Positions 1 to 9,405 of a DNA stretch of 64,000 nucleotides are shown here, piece by piece (within the stretch, counting starts at the first letter, position 1; each line of letters starts with the position of its first letter). A program made the translations under genes and the position numbers. Under the pieces are notes generated by a model. It made no database searches. It was given only the letters and a program-made list of their open reading frames with translations, and was not told where the DNA came from. This DNA is from Acidihalobacter_A sp037381185. Its GTDB lineage: Bacteria; Pseudomonadota; Gammaproteobacteria; DSM-5130; Acidihalobacteraceae. The stretch spans positions 1 through 64,000 of the forward strand of contig NZ_JARRQY010000020.1 in NCBI RefSeq assembly GCF_037381185.1. Direction: 5' to 3'.

Positions 1-1
1 A

Positions 2-94
2 TGGCGGAGAGGGTGGGATTCGAACCCACGTGGGGCGGTAAAGCCCCCAACCGATTTCGAGTCGGTGCCGTTGTGGCCGCTTCGGTACCTCTCC
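2..94 (-). tRNA. tRNA-Ser(CGA)
   Basis: Read on the minus strand, the acceptor arms GGAGAGG (5', bases 94-88) and CCTCTCC (bases 12-6) pair fully and are followed by discriminator G and an encoded CCA (bases 4-2). The anticodon stem is ACCGA/TCGGT with loop CTCGAAA, giving anticodon CGA (serine, codon UCG). A long variable arm, typical of type II tRNAs, accounts for the 93-base length. It stands divergent from mltF. Confidence 0.95.
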
Positions 95-178
95 GGAGGG
101 CGCGTAGTGTACCAAGCAGGCACCCCAAGAAGAAAGGGTTAAGATACACCCTATGACAACTCGCAAAAATAGTGACTC

Positions 179-1648
179 ATGAGGCCCTCCGCTAAGAGAC
201 GCAACTCCAGGCTGATGCGGCGGCGGCTGATTCGAAAGATCGAGGTGTCGATCTTCGTGCTGATCATGGCGGGTACGCTGTATTTCGTGTTCTCTCGCAA
301 TCCGCCGGACACGCTGGCGCGTATCCAGGCCTCCGGAACGCTGGTCGTCGTCACCCGCAACGGCCCTACCACCTATTACGAGGGCCCCGACGGCCCGACC
401 GGTTTCGAATACGATCTCGTGGAGGCCTTCGCCAAGTACCTGGGCGTTAAGGTCAAATGGGTGTTCCCCAACAATATGTCGGGCCTGTTGCCCATGGTCG
501 AATATGGCCGGGTGGACATGGCCGCAGCAGGACTCACCAAGACACCTGCAAGAGAGAACGTGGTTCAGTTCGGCCCCACCTACCAGCAAATCACCCAGCA
601 GGTGATCTATAGAGCGGGACAACCACGCCCGCGCGACGTGAAAGACCTGATCGGCAAACAACTGGTGGTGCTGGCCGACAGCAGTTTCTCCTCCCGCCTG
701 CAGGCCTTGCGCAAGAAGTATCCCGACCTCAAATGGAGCACCGTCCAGGACACCAGCGCCGAGGAACTGCTTTATCGTGTTGCCGAAGGCAAGGTCGACT
801 ACACCATCGACGACTCCAACGACTTCCTGCTCAACCGCCGCTTCTACCCGCAGCTCGGAGTGGCCTTCAACCTGGGCAAACCGCAAGAGCTGGCCTGGGC
901 CATGCAGAAAGGACAGGACAAGAGCCTTTACGACGCGGCCAAGCGCTTTTTCGCCAAAATCGAGAAGAACGGAGTACTGCACCGCATCACCGAGCGCTAT
1001 TACGGCCATGCTCGCGGCTTCGACTATGTCGGCACCTTCACATTCATGCAGCACGTCAAGGAACGCCTCCCGGCACTGATCCCGATCTTCAAGGCCGCCG
1101 CCAAGAAATACGATCTGGACTGGCGCTTGATCGCAGCACAGAGCTATCAGGAATCGCACTGGAACCCGAAAGCCGTGTCACCAACGGGCGTGCGAGGCCT
1201 GATGATGCTGACGCTGGATACGGCCAAGCACATCGGCATCACGAACCGCCTGAATCCCGAACAAAGTGTGATGGGCGGCGCGGCCTATCTGGTCAAGCTG
1301 CGCGGTTGGCTGCCTGCTTCGATCAAGGAGCCCGACCGCACATGGTTCGCGCTGGCCGCTTACAACGTCGGCATAGGCCATGTCCTGGACGCGCGCGACA
1401 TCGCCAAGCGCCTGGGCAAGAATCCCAACAGCTGGACCGAAGTGAAGGATGTGTTGCCGCTGCTCACCCAGCGCAAGTGGTACAGCCGTACGGCCAACGG
1501 CTACGCTCGTGGCCGCGAGGCCGTACTATACGTTCAGAACATCCGCAGCTACTACGACATTCTCATGTGGCTGGCCAGCCACAAGAACGGCCAGGCGTTG
1601 AATCAACCCTTACCCACTTCCCTGCAGGCCATGCCGCCCAGCCTCTAG
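179..1648 (+). CDS. mltF: Membrane-bound lytic murein transglycosylase F
   Basis: It cleaves the MurNAc-GlcNAc bond of peptidoglycan with formation of 1,6-anhydroMurNAc, acting in the periplasm from a membrane anchor. The 489-residue protein has a basic N-terminus and one hydrophobic segment at about residues 21-39. A solute-binding-protein-like regulatory domain (SBP_bac_3) follows at about 50-275 and an SLT domain at about 295-440. The catalytic Glu is E325 in the ESHW motif, followed by SPTGVRGLMML, the signature of family 1 transglycosylases. Length and domain order match MltF. No strong ribosome site precedes the ATG at 179, and M13 is an alternative start. It is divergent from tRNA-Ser and convergent with tadA. 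Confidence 0.93.
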   Translation: MRPSAKRRNSRLMRRRLIRKIEVSIFVLIMAGTLYFVFSRNPPDTLARIQASGTLVVVTRNGPTTYYEGPDGPTGFEYDLVEAFAKYLGVKVKWVFPNNMSGLLPMVEYGRVDMAAAGLTKTPARENVVQFGPTYQQITQQVIYRAGQPRPRDVKDLIGKQLVVLADSSFSSRLQALRKKYPDLKWSTVQDTSAEELLYRVAEGKVDYTIDDSNDFLLNRRFYPQLGVAFNLGKPQELAWAMQKGQDKSLYDAAKRFFAKIEKNGVLHRITERYYGHARGFDYVGTFTFMQHVKERLPALIPIFKAAAKKYDLDWRLIAAQSYQESHWNPKAVSPTGVRGLMMLTLDTAKHIGITNRLNPEQSVMGGAAYLVKLRGWLPASIKEPDRTWFALAAYNVGIGHVLDARDIAKRLGKNPNSWTEVKDVLPLLTQRKWYSRTANGYARGREAVLYVQNIRSYYDILMWLASHKNGQALNQPLPTSLQAMPPSL

Positions 1649-1719
1649 GGATACGATTGCGGGTACAACACAGGCGATTACTGCGTTGCACCATGCTTTC
1701 AACTGAAATTATCGCCCCA

Positions 1720-2214
1720 CTACCCGCGGCGCTTACGGAAAAACGCCTTCAGGCGTTCCGAGCATTCCTCGTGCAGTACGCCGCCGCGGACCCCTACTCG
1801 ACGCAACGCATGGGGGGACTGCAATATGGAAAAGCGGCTGCCGGCAGCGCCGGCACGCGGATCGTAGGCCCCGAACACCACTCGCTCGATACGCGCGTGC
1901 TGGATCGCTCCCGCACACATGGGACAAGGCTCCAGGGTAACGTAGAGAATCGCCCCGGTAAGACGGTAGTTACCGACAGCCTGCGCCGCGGCACGCAGGG
2001 CATTGACCTCGGCATGCGCGGTCGGATCACGCGCCGCGACGGGGCGGTTCCAGCCTTCGCCCAGCACTTCGCCCCCGCGCACCACCAGCGCACCGACCGG
2101 CACCTCGCCTTCCGCCTCGGCCTTCGCCGCCAGTGACAGCGCGCTGCGGATCCAACGTACATCGTCTTCGCATTCGGCATCAGGCAGAAGCGGCATCGTA
2201 GTTTTTATGGGCAC
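1720..2214 (-). CDS. tadA: tRNA-specific adenosine deaminase TadA
   Basis: It deaminates adenosine 34 to inosine in the wobble position of tRNA-Arg(ACG), an essential step for decoding CGN codons. The 164-residue protein carries the cytidine-deaminase-fold zinc site: HAE (H67, proton-shuttle E69) and PCPMC (C97, C100). Next to mltF it is convergent, with about 70 bases between the stops. Some family members act as free-base deaminases, but the EVPVGALVV and RDPTAHAE segments are typical of TadA. Confidence 0.93.
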   Translation of the reverse strand: MPIKTTMPLLPDAECEDDVRWIRSALSLAAKAEAEGEVPVGALVVRGGEVLGEGWNRPVAARDPTAHAEVNALRAAAQAVGNYRLTGAILYVTLEPCPMCAGAIQHARIERVVFGAYDPRAGAAGSRFSILQSPHALRRVGVRGGVLHEECSERLKAFFRKRRG

Positions 2215-2486
2215 AACCGTTTACTCGATACTCGTCTCCGATGACACGACGTGTAGCTTCCGATAGTCATCTTGCGTGCCGCGTGCATGAAATCCCGACA
2301 AACCGTACGGCTTGAACAAGGACCATGCGAAAAACCGAATCATAGAACAAGAGACGGTCCGGTTGCTTTGTACATGCGCATCAGCTGACACGCATCGCAT
2401 TTAATGTAACACCGTCGACAGCGCTTGCTCGATGGCAAACAAAACATGGAAGCCTGCGAGCACAAACAGTCCTCCTGCAACGGCGC

Positions 2487-3512
2487 TCACACCGGAAGCG
2501 GATTTCGTTCAGTGAAACCGGCTTGATGCCAATAGGGGTAAGCCCGCGTGACCTCGCTTGCAGTATCGAGCTTCGCGACCTGCTCCAGTGTGAGGTTCCA
2601 GCCAACCGCCCCAAGGTTCTGCTTCAGCTGTTCCTCGTTTCGGGCTCCGATCACCACGGTGGATACGGTCGGGCGCTGCAGCAACCAATTCAGCGCGACC
2701 TGCGGCACGCTCTTGCCTGTTTCAGCGGCGACTTCGTCTAGCGCATCGACGACCCTGAACAACAGCTCTTCCGGCACCGGAGGTCCTTCCTCGGCGGTCT
2801 TGTGCAGGCGGCTGGTCGCCGGCAGTGACGCACCCCGGCGGATCTTGCCGGTTAGCCTCCCCCATCCCAGCGGGCTCCATACGACGGCGCCGACGCCCTG
2901 ATCCAGTCCCAACGGCATCAATTCCCATTCGTAGTCGCGCCCGACCAGAGAGTAGTAGGCCTGATGTGCGACGTACCGCGGGTAGCCGTAGCGGTCGGCT
3001 GCGGCAAGCGACTTCATCAGATGCCAGCCGGAGAAGTTGGAAGCACCGACGTAGCGTATCTTCCCGGCCCGCACCAGATCGTCCAGCGTGGAGAGCGTCT
3101 CCTCCACCGGCGTCATGGCATCGAAGCCGTGCAACTGGAACAGATCGATGTAGTCGGTGCCGAGACGTTTGAGCGCAGCCTCGCAAGCGCGGATCAGATG
3201 AAACCGCGACGAACCGACGCTGTTGGGATCGTCGTCGAACCGGAAAGTAGCCTTGGTGGAGATAAGCACGCGGTCGCGACGTCCCTTGATCGCCTCGCCA
3301 AGCACCGCTTCAGCGGCACCGCTGGAGTAGACATCAGCGCTGTCGAACATCGTCACGCCCGCGTCAAGGCAGATGTCGATCAGGCGCCGAGCCCCGGCGA
3401 CGTCGGTATTGCCCCATGCGCCGAAGAACTCACCTTTGCCGCCGAAGGTTCCGGTGCCGAAGCTCAGTGCGGGAACCTTGAAACCTGAAGCACCCAGATG
3501 GCGGTATTCCAT
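2487..3512 (-). CDS. Aldo/keto reductase
   Basis: NAD(P)H-dependent reductase of carbonyl compounds; the substrate cannot be told from sequence. The 341-residue protein has the aldo/keto reductase tetrad D57, Y62 (FDSADVY), K87 (STKAT) and H128 (LHGFD), plus the C-terminal cofactor segment VIGARNEEQLKQNL. The ATG at 3512 follows a strong AAAGGAGG ribosome site about 9 bases upstream, which fixes the start. It stands alone between a 272-base spacer (2215-2486, nothing recognisable) and an 840-base gene-free region. No neighbour indicates a pathway. Confidence 0.88.
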   Translation of the reverse strand: MEYRHLGASGFKVPALSFGTGTFGGKGEFFGAWGNTDVAGARRLIDICLDAGVTMFDSADVYSSGAAEAVLGEAIKGRRDRVLISTKATFRFDDDPNSVGSSRFHLIRACEAALKRLGTDYIDLFQLHGFDAMTPVEETLSTLDDLVRAGKIRYVGASNFSGWHLMKSLAAADRYGYPRYVAHQAYYSLVGRDYEWELMPLGLDQGVGAVVWSPLGWGRLTGKIRRGASLPATSRLHKTAEEGPPVPEELLFRVVDALDEVAAETGKSVPQVALNWLLQRPTVSTVVIGARNEEQLKQNLGAVGWNLTLEQVAKLDTASEVTRAYPYWHQAGFTERNPLPV

Positions 3513-4350
3513 GGCTGTAAACCTCCTTTGCCTGGCTATTGTCCCGGAGCACTATTGCTCCCTGACCTATTGCTCCGCCCCCTAAATAACACCTATTTCA
3601 AGGACACGCTGATTAAATGTCTGCGCAGGACAACCCGCTGTGCTGTGCGCCTTGCGGCTTCATCATTAGATCAGCGTGTCATTCGGAGCCGAAGCAATAA
3701 ATATATATCCCGACGAACGATCGCGCTTGGCCTCAGCGACAACTTCGCTCCGAAGCGACGGCGAGCGCACCTGCATGAAATATCCGCAATTTGACCTCGC
3801 CCCGACAATGGCAGCGCCCGTTCAGCCGTCAAGGTTCACCGGGCGACTCGATGAACAGCTCGAAGCAGTTCCGATCGGCAACGTAGTTCTTCGCCAGTTG
3901 GTGCCCGCCCCGGTTCTGCGCGGATGACAGACGTCAACGGTTACGAGCATGGCCTCGTTGACGAGCGGACTGAAGAAGCCATCATTGCCATATTCTCAGT
4001 GAGGCTATTGCTGGCAGATAGCCGCGAAGGTAGCATGCCTGGATGCAGATCCTGCTCCAACCGCAGACGACAAGTTTGGCGCTTTGCGGCCTACAACTGT
4101 ACTGGTATCTATTAGTCGTCAACTCCAATATTGCTGTGCATAACTTAAGTAACAAAAAGCCATTCGGGTCTGCCACCTCGATCTCGGCCATGCGCAACCA
4201 GGGGGCGGTTGTTTTTGAGCACCGTTAACGTGACTAAATTGATGTTCTTCATTTTTCCGCCCGATGGCGCACTTTGTTTCGCGCTCCTCATTTTGCGGAC
4301 TGAATTTCGTGGCTGATCGATAAAGAAGAAAGGGCGATGGGGATCAGCGG
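3513..4350. other. Long gene-free spacer with a short inverted repeat
   Basis: About 840 bases with no open frame that looks coding and visibly lower GC than its flanks. The only clear structure is a perfect 11-bp inverted repeat described separately (3603-3680). Short open stretches on both strands near 3780-4000 show no recognisable domain; a decayed gene or mobile element is possible but unproven. The right end presumably carries the promoter of the envelope operon starting at 4351. Confidence 0.5.
3603..3680. repeat. 78-bp segment bounded by an 11-bp inverted repeat
   Basis: GACACGCTGAT at 3603-3613 is perfectly complementary to ATCAGCGTGTC at 3670-3680, with 56 bases between. The arms do not extend further. 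It could be the remnant of a small mobile element or a regulatory stem; there is no T-run to suggest a terminator. Confidence 0.45.
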
Positions 4351-7035
4351 ATGACGCGAATGAGATTGCGGAAGATTTCCGGTAGCAGAGCGGCTTTGTG
4401 CATGTTGCCGCTGCTGTGGCTCGCAACCGTCAACGCCTTTGCCCATACGGCTCCTCTGGCGCCGCGGCTCGACCGGGACAAGCTGCCGGCACGCGGCGAC
4501 GCACAGACGGTACTGCACGTGGCCGCCTTCGGCCATTACACGATCCTGGCCCACAGCGCCCAGGGTGTGGCCCTGCAACTGGTCAGCCGTATGGCCGGGC
4601 CGGGTCCGGTCGCCGGCCGGCCGGGCAAACAGGACGGCCGGCTGGACCTGTTTCTGGAGAAAGGCGACTATCTGCTGCGGACCATCGCCAGCGCCAAAGG
4701 CAACGACCAAGTGGCGCTGAAGGCGGTGCGCGCCCGCGAACTGAACCCCTACCCCGCCCCGCGTTTGACTGAGTACCGCATCGTGCGCAGTTCGCTGGGC
4801 GATCTGCAGCAGCGTTCCTACTGGCTGCAGATCGACAAGGCACGCCGCGTGGCGATCGAGGCCGCCGGTCGCAATCTGGCCGACCTGCGCTTGTGGAAAG
4901 ACGGCAACTGGCTGGTCGATGCCAAACCGGTCGCCCAGGTAACGACGCCGACACCAGGTAAACCGCTGGCCGAGCGTCTGCTGACGGTCCGCCTGGAGCC
5001 CGGCCTGTACCGCCTCACTGCCTATGGCGGCCCGGCCCAGCCCTGGGCGCGAAGCTCGGCCAAGCATCCGCTGTACCTGCGCCTCGGCATCCCGCTCCTG
5101 CCAGAGGCCGGCCGCCGTCGTCACATCGCGGGCCCGTTCGGCGTCGACCGCTGGCGGGTGCCGGGCAGGACCGACTATTTCCGCCTCGAGCTGCCGCAGG
5201 CGGAAAAGGCCTCGCTGGGAGTCGCCGATTACAGCGCCCGCCAGCCGTTCGCCGCGCCGGACCGCGTCGCGGACATAGACAAGAAGAGCCTGCCGCCGGT
5301 GGCCGAACTGCGCGTTCCGCAGCACTACGGCCAACGTCTGTTGAGCGTGCGCCGGGAGGCCGGCAAGCCCTACGTGCTGCAATATTTCCACAGGCGGGAC
5401 TCGGCCCGGATCAGTTCGCCGGGCGACTATTGGGTGGGCACCCTGCAATCTGGCTACGGCGGCGACGCCATCGACCTTACCGCGGTCATGACCTGCATAT
5501 ACGGTGAATGCCGCAGCGGACTGTTCGGCACGCACTCAACCGTAGTGGCCGATTCGGCCATTCCGCTGGACCGGGGCACCGGCTGGCGGCGGCGCTTCAA
5601 CCTGCTGGACGAGGCGACTTTGTTCTTCAAGGTACGAGAATCCGGCAACTATCGTTTCACGGCCGAGGGCGTACGCGCGAAGCTGCGCCTGGAGCCGCTC
5701 CTGACCCAGCGCCCTGCGGACTACCAGGCGCCAGAGTTCACGACCGGCACACTGGCCCAAAGACTCGATCCCGGCTACTACAAACTGACCCTGCGTCCCG
5801 TGCACGGCGCCAACGGGAAGGGCATCGTCACCCTGAGCGCGGTACCCACCGGGATCGAGGGCGTTCTCGCACCCGAGATGAACGCGGCGCAGACCGGCTT
5901 TAGCGCCCGCGTGCACCTCAAAGCCTTTGACGACTACCGCATCGCCCTCAACGAACAGCCCGGCGTGACCCACACCCTGCTGGTGCGTCGCCTCCCGATT
6001 GACCTCGCTCAGCCCCTGCCATTGAGCTTGGCGGCCCACGCCCGCTTCCGAATCCGCGTGCGAATCCCGGAAACGGGCCGCCTCAGCGCCGTGGCCGAAG
6101 ACGGCAGCCTGCTGCCACTGACGGTGAACGGCCGGGCCGTGGGCAAACAGGCCGAACTGCGGCCCGGCAGGTACAGGATCGCCTTGCAGAACCCCGCCGA
6201 CCGGGCGCTGCAGTGCAGCCTGGCGCTAGCACCCAGGCGACTCAGCGCCACGACGCCGCTGACGCCAATCCCGACCACCATCCTGAACAACCGCCCCCGC
6301 TTCCCGTTACTGGACGCCTCCCAGGCCCGATTCTTCAATGTCGACCGCAGCCAGACCACCACGGTCGATGTGCGCGTCGACAAGCCGGCCTTCTACCGCC
6401 TGGAGAGCACCGGCCTGCTGCGCACCGAGGGCAACCTGCGCACCCGCACCGTCACCAGCCTGGAGCGCCGATCGGCCAACGGGATCGGGCGCAATTTCCT
6501 CATCGCCCAGTACCTGGGGCAAGGCGAATACCAGTTGTCCACCCGGCCGCTGGGCAAGAGCCGCGGTCCGTTCGGCCTGCGCCTGACGCGCAAGACACCG
6601 ATCGACGGCGGCGAGCTGATGCCTGGCATCCGGGCGCGCCGTTCGCTACCGGCCGATAGTGGACTGCTGTACCGCTTCCACGTCGCCAAAGCCGGCTACT
6701 ATCGGCTATATGCCATGGGCCTGGGCCGGCGATTCCGTGCCCGCCTGGAGGACGCTGCCGGCTGGCCCCTGGTCAAACCCGGCGTTCCCGCCAATTTCCT
6801 GCAACATTTCGAACCCGGCGACTATCGGCTGGTGATTCTGCCTCAGCCGGTCGATGTGCGCGTGATCACACGCTTCGCGCCGGTGCCCGCCCCCCCTGCT
6901 ATCCGTCGGCAAACCGATTTCCGAAGTGATCGGCGGCAGGCCCTGGAAAGGCAAGCTGGCCGCCGGGCACTACCTGCTGGAGACCGCGAGCGTACGGCCG
7001 AACAACCGTTTCGACTATCAACTCTCCTTGCATAG
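4351..7035 (+). CDS. Secreted PPC-like repeat protein, 5' part (frame broken at 6890)
   Basis: First part of a very large exported protein of unknown function. A basic N-terminus and hydrophobic stretch (about residues 12-32, ending ANAF-AHTA-like) form a signal peptide. The mature chain is beta-rich and repeats a motif of the form PGxYRL about every 100-140 residues: near residues 105, 218, 358, 474, 605, 724, 781 and 822. This resembles the closing strand of bacterial pre-peptidase C-terminal (PPC) domains. After residue 847 the frame runs through seven C (6890-6896), and the last 46 or so residues before the stop at 7035 are out-of-frame missense. The homologous continuation lies in the +1 frame. 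Removing one base yields one 1,679-residue protein from 4351 to 9391. The start uses GGGGA 7 bases upstream. It is the first gene of the alpha-2-macroglobulin/PBP1C operon. Confidence 0.75.
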   Translation: MTRMRLRKISGSRAALCMLPLLWLATVNAFAHTAPLAPRLDRDKLPARGDAQTVLHVAAFGHYTILAHSAQGVALQLVSRMAGPGPVAGRPGKQDGRLDLFLEKGDYLLRTIASAKGNDQVALKAVRARELNPYPAPRLTEYRIVRSSLGDLQQRSYWLQIDKARRVAIEAAGRNLADLRLWKDGNWLVDAKPVAQVTTPTPGKPLAERLLTVRLEPGLYRLTAYGGPAQPWARSSAKHPLYLRLGIPLLPEAGRRRHIAGPFGVDRWRVPGRTDYFRLELPQAEKASLGVADYSARQPFAAPDRVADIDKKSLPPVAELRVPQHYGQRLLSVRREAGKPYVLQYFHRRDSARISSPGDYWVGTLQSGYGGDAIDLTAVMTCIYGECRSGLFGTHSTVVADSAIPLDRGTGWRRRFNLLDEATLFFKVRESGNYRFTAEGVRAKLRLEPLLTQRPADYQAPEFTTGTLAQRLDPGYYKLTLRPVHGANGKGIVTLSAVPTGIEGVLAPEMNAAQTGFSARVHLKAFDDYRIALNEQPGVTHTLLVRRLPIDLAQPLPLSLAAHARFRIRVRIPETGRLSAVAEDGSLLPLTVNGRAVGKQAELRPGRYRIALQNPADRALQCSLALAPRRLSATTPLTPIPTTILNNRPRFPLLDASQARFFNVDRSQTTTVDVRVDKPAFYRLESTGLLRTEGNLRTRTVTSLERRSANGIGRNFLIAQYLGQGEYQLSTRPLGKSRGPFGLRLTRKTPIDGGELMPGIRARRSLPADSGLLYRFHVAKAGYYRLYAMGLGRRFRARLEDAAGWPLVKPGVPANFLQHFEPGDYRLVILPQPVDVRVITRFAPVPAPPAIRRQTDFRSDRRQALERQAGRRALPAGDRERTAEQPFRLSTLLA
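6890..6896 (+). other. Seven-C tract at the frame break
   Basis: A run of seven C preceded by GCCCG and followed by TGCT. Frame 0 reads GCC CCC CCT GCT; a +1 slip on CCC-C continues as CTG CTA TCC, which is the frame of the downstream half. One extra C in the tract is enough to explain the break. Confidence 0.8.
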
Positions 7036-9391
7036 CAAGGAGCTGGTCGCCGGCGAGACGCGTACGCTGCGGGCGCCGGCCTCGCTCACGGTCTCCGTGG
7101 GCGCCGCCGCACCGGTCGAACTCGCCTCGTTCGGCAACCGGGACGTACGCGCCAAGCTGTACGACGCACAGGGCGATCTGGTCGCGGAAAACGACGACCG
7201 GGCCGACGACTGGAACTTCCTCATCAGCCGGCGTCTGACTGCGGGCCGCTATCGCCTGCAGGTGGACCCCGTGGGCACAGACACCGCCACCACCACGGTC
7301 GGCATGCGCCTGCCCGTCGTGCATCCGGCCGTCCCGCTGCCCCTGCCGGCGCACCTCAGGATCGGCGATGCCGACGTGCACTATTACGCCCTGCCGGCAA
7401 CCCCGCCCGGCCGACTGTGGGCATTCGCCGCCCATACCGGCGGCGGCGCTGGACTGGCCCTGGAGCACAGGCAGAACAGTCACTGGCTGGGCGTAGGCCA
7501 GCAAACCGGAGCCTCGCCACGCCTGCTGATGCCGCTCGGTCCGGCCGCCGCCGCTGGCGAATACCGCCTGCGGGTCTGGAAGCTGGAGCGCGCCGGTGGT
7601 CCCCTCGCGTTGACCGGCCGCGCGCTGGCGGTGCCGGCCCAGGCAGGCTCGAAGCTGGCCCGTGGCGTGGTCCTGAAGCGCTTCAACACCTTCGATCCCC
7701 CCCTGGGAGTGGCCGCCGTGCGCCTGGCGCGACCCGGCCAGTTCGCGCTGAGCGATGCCGCCGGCGTGCTCTGGGCCAACGGTGCCGGGCACGTCCTGGA
7801 GACGCCGGCGTCGGGCCGCAAGGCCGCAGCCGGATCGATGCTATGGCTGGCCCGCGACCTGCCCAAGGGCCGTGCCGGCCGGCTGGCCGCCCGGCGCATG
7901 GTGCTCGGCCGCGAGCGGCCGCTGGCCTTCGGGCTGGCGCCGCACGCCCGAGTCACCCTCGACCTGGCGCCGTCGTCCGGCACGGGCACGCAACTGGTGC
8001 TGGTCGAGTCGCCCACCGGCACCCCCGGCATCCGGCCGGCCGGCGCCGCGCCGGCCATGGCCGGGGTCGCCGTCGCCGGGCACAGCGCCGTCTGGCTGCG
8101 CCATAGCGCCGATCCCGCCGCCGTGCGCCTGTGGGATAGCGCAAACGGCAAGGTCGGCCTGCCGCTGCAACTGCACCTGTACCGCTTCGACACCGCACCC
8201 GCGCGCACATTGGCGAGCGGTAGCCACGACCTCAGGCTGGCGGCCCGATCCAGTCTCCGGCTGCGCCTTCCGGGCGGATCCGAGCACCTGCGCCTGGCCC
8301 TGCCGGCCGGGGTTGCCGCTGAACTGCGCCGGCACGGCAATACGCTCGCCAGCCTCTGGAGCGGCGCGGCCCCGCGCAGTTTCGAGGTCGACAGCCGGGC
8401 GGACGGCCTGGTGCTCTACAACACGCGTGCTGCACCCGGCCAGGCCGCCCTGCTCGCGTTGCCGGCGTCGTCCGCGTCGTCCGCGTCGACCTTGGGCGGG
8501 GGGCGCTTCGGCCGCTATCACTTCGCCGCCTCCGGCCAGCGAGCGCTGACCGTACACCTGAGTGCGGCGGAAAAGGCCGCCGGGCGGCGCCTACACTTGG
8601 CAGGGCCGGTGGACGGCCTGAGCGTGATCGAGGCTTCCGGACGCATCCTGCACGGCGCTGCACCGCTGCTGCACGACGACGCCCGTGTGCTGTTCCGACA
8701 CAAGCCCGGCTTCGTGCTCGCCTGGCTGACGGACGCGACCGGCGAGAGCACGGCCGACGGTCAATCGAGCGCGCGCCCGGTGCGCCTGCCGGCCGCCGTC
8801 AAGCTGGTCGCCGCGGCCACGGCTGTGCGCCTGAACCAGGCTGCGCCGGGCGCCGTGGTCCTGCATAGCGACACACCCCTGATCGTGAGGGTGCGCAGCC
8901 CCGGCCGGCACGAGCGCCTGCACCTGTTCACAGCCGCTGCGGACCTGCCGCTGTATCTGCCCAAAGGCGCCACGACCCTGCTGTTCGACGGCCTCACCAC
9001 CACCGCGCCAGGCGGCACGGTCAGCCTGCGTCAAGTCGCCGCCGAGCCGCTGGCCGAAGGCCTGAGCGCGCCCCGCATGCTCGCACCGGGCGATTCGCGC
9101 CTGTATCACTTCCACCTCGATAAGGCGCGCACGGTCGGCGTCGGTGTCAAGGCCTCCGTCGACACAGTCGGCTGCAGCCTGCTCGACGCAGGCGGTCGTG
9201 AACTCGGCCACGGCCTGCTGCTGATGCGACATCTGGCCGCGGGCGACTACCTCCTACGGGTCGAGGCGCCGGCCGGCGGCGGCACGGTCGAGGTGCAGGC
9301 GGCGCTGGTCGGCGCCAAATCGCGCGGTGACGGCCCGCCGCCCGATGTGCTCCGCCATTACCTCAAGGCCGCCGGACTCAAGGCCGAGTGA
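6926..9391 (+). CDS. Secreted PPC-like repeat protein, 3' part
   Basis: Continuation of the protein that starts at 4351, in the +1 frame. The open frame actually joins right after the C tract (LLSVGKPISEV), while the first possible start codon, GTG at 6926, has no ribosome site and lies inside a repeat unit, so it is unlikely to be a separate gene. It keeps the same repeat signature (AAGHYLL, TAGRYRLQV, AAGEYRLRV, AAGDYLLRV), low in Cys and rich in Ala, Leu, Gly and Arg. No catalytic motif is visible. The stop at 9389-9391 overlaps a GTG of the next frame, and the alpha-2-macroglobulin ATG follows 14 bases after the stop, which indicates one transcript. Function unknown; an exported scaffold or substrate-binding partner of the envelope system is inference. 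Confidence 0.72.
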   Translation: MIGGRPWKGKLAAGHYLLETASVRPNNRFDYQLSLHSKELVAGETRTLRAPASLTVSVGAAAPVELASFGNRDVRAKLYDAQGDLVAENDDRADDWNFLISRRLTAGRYRLQVDPVGTDTATTTVGMRLPVVHPAVPLPLPAHLRIGDADVHYYALPATPPGRLWAFAAHTGGGAGLALEHRQNSHWLGVGQQTGASPRLLMPLGPAAAAGEYRLRVWKLERAGGPLALTGRALAVPAQAGSKLARGVVLKRFNTFDPPLGVAAVRLARPGQFALSDAAGVLWANGAGHVLETPASGRKAAAGSMLWLARDLPKGRAGRLAARRMVLGRERPLAFGLAPHARVTLDLAPSSGTGTQLVLVESPTGTPGIRPAGAAPAMAGVAVAGHSAVWLRHSADPAAVRLWDSANGKVGLPLQLHLYRFDTAPARTLASGSHDLRLAARSSLRLRLPGGSEHLRLALPAGVAAELRRHGNTLASLWSGAAPRSFEVDSRADGLVLYNTRAAPGQAALLALPASSASSASTLGGGRFGRYHFAASGQRALTVHLSAAEKAAGRRLHLAGPVDGLSVIEASGRILHGAAPLLHDDARVLFRHKPGFVLAWLTDATGESTADGQSSARPVRLPAAVKLVAAATAVRLNQAAPGAVVLHSDTPLIVRVRSPGRHERLHLFTAAADLPLYLPKGATTLLFDGLTTTAPGGTVSLRQVAAEPLAEGLSAPRMLAPGDSRLYHFHLDKARTVGVGVKASVDTVGCSLLDAGGRELGHGLLLMRHLAAGDYLLRVEAPAGGGTVEVQAALVGAKSRGDGPPPDVLRHYLKAAGLKAE

Positions 9392-9405
9392 AAGGAACCC
9401 AGCCC

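Noticed and set aside
3780..4000. Possible degraded gene in the spacer before the envelope operon
   Set aside because: Short open stretches on both strands gave no recognisable motif and are interrupted by stops.
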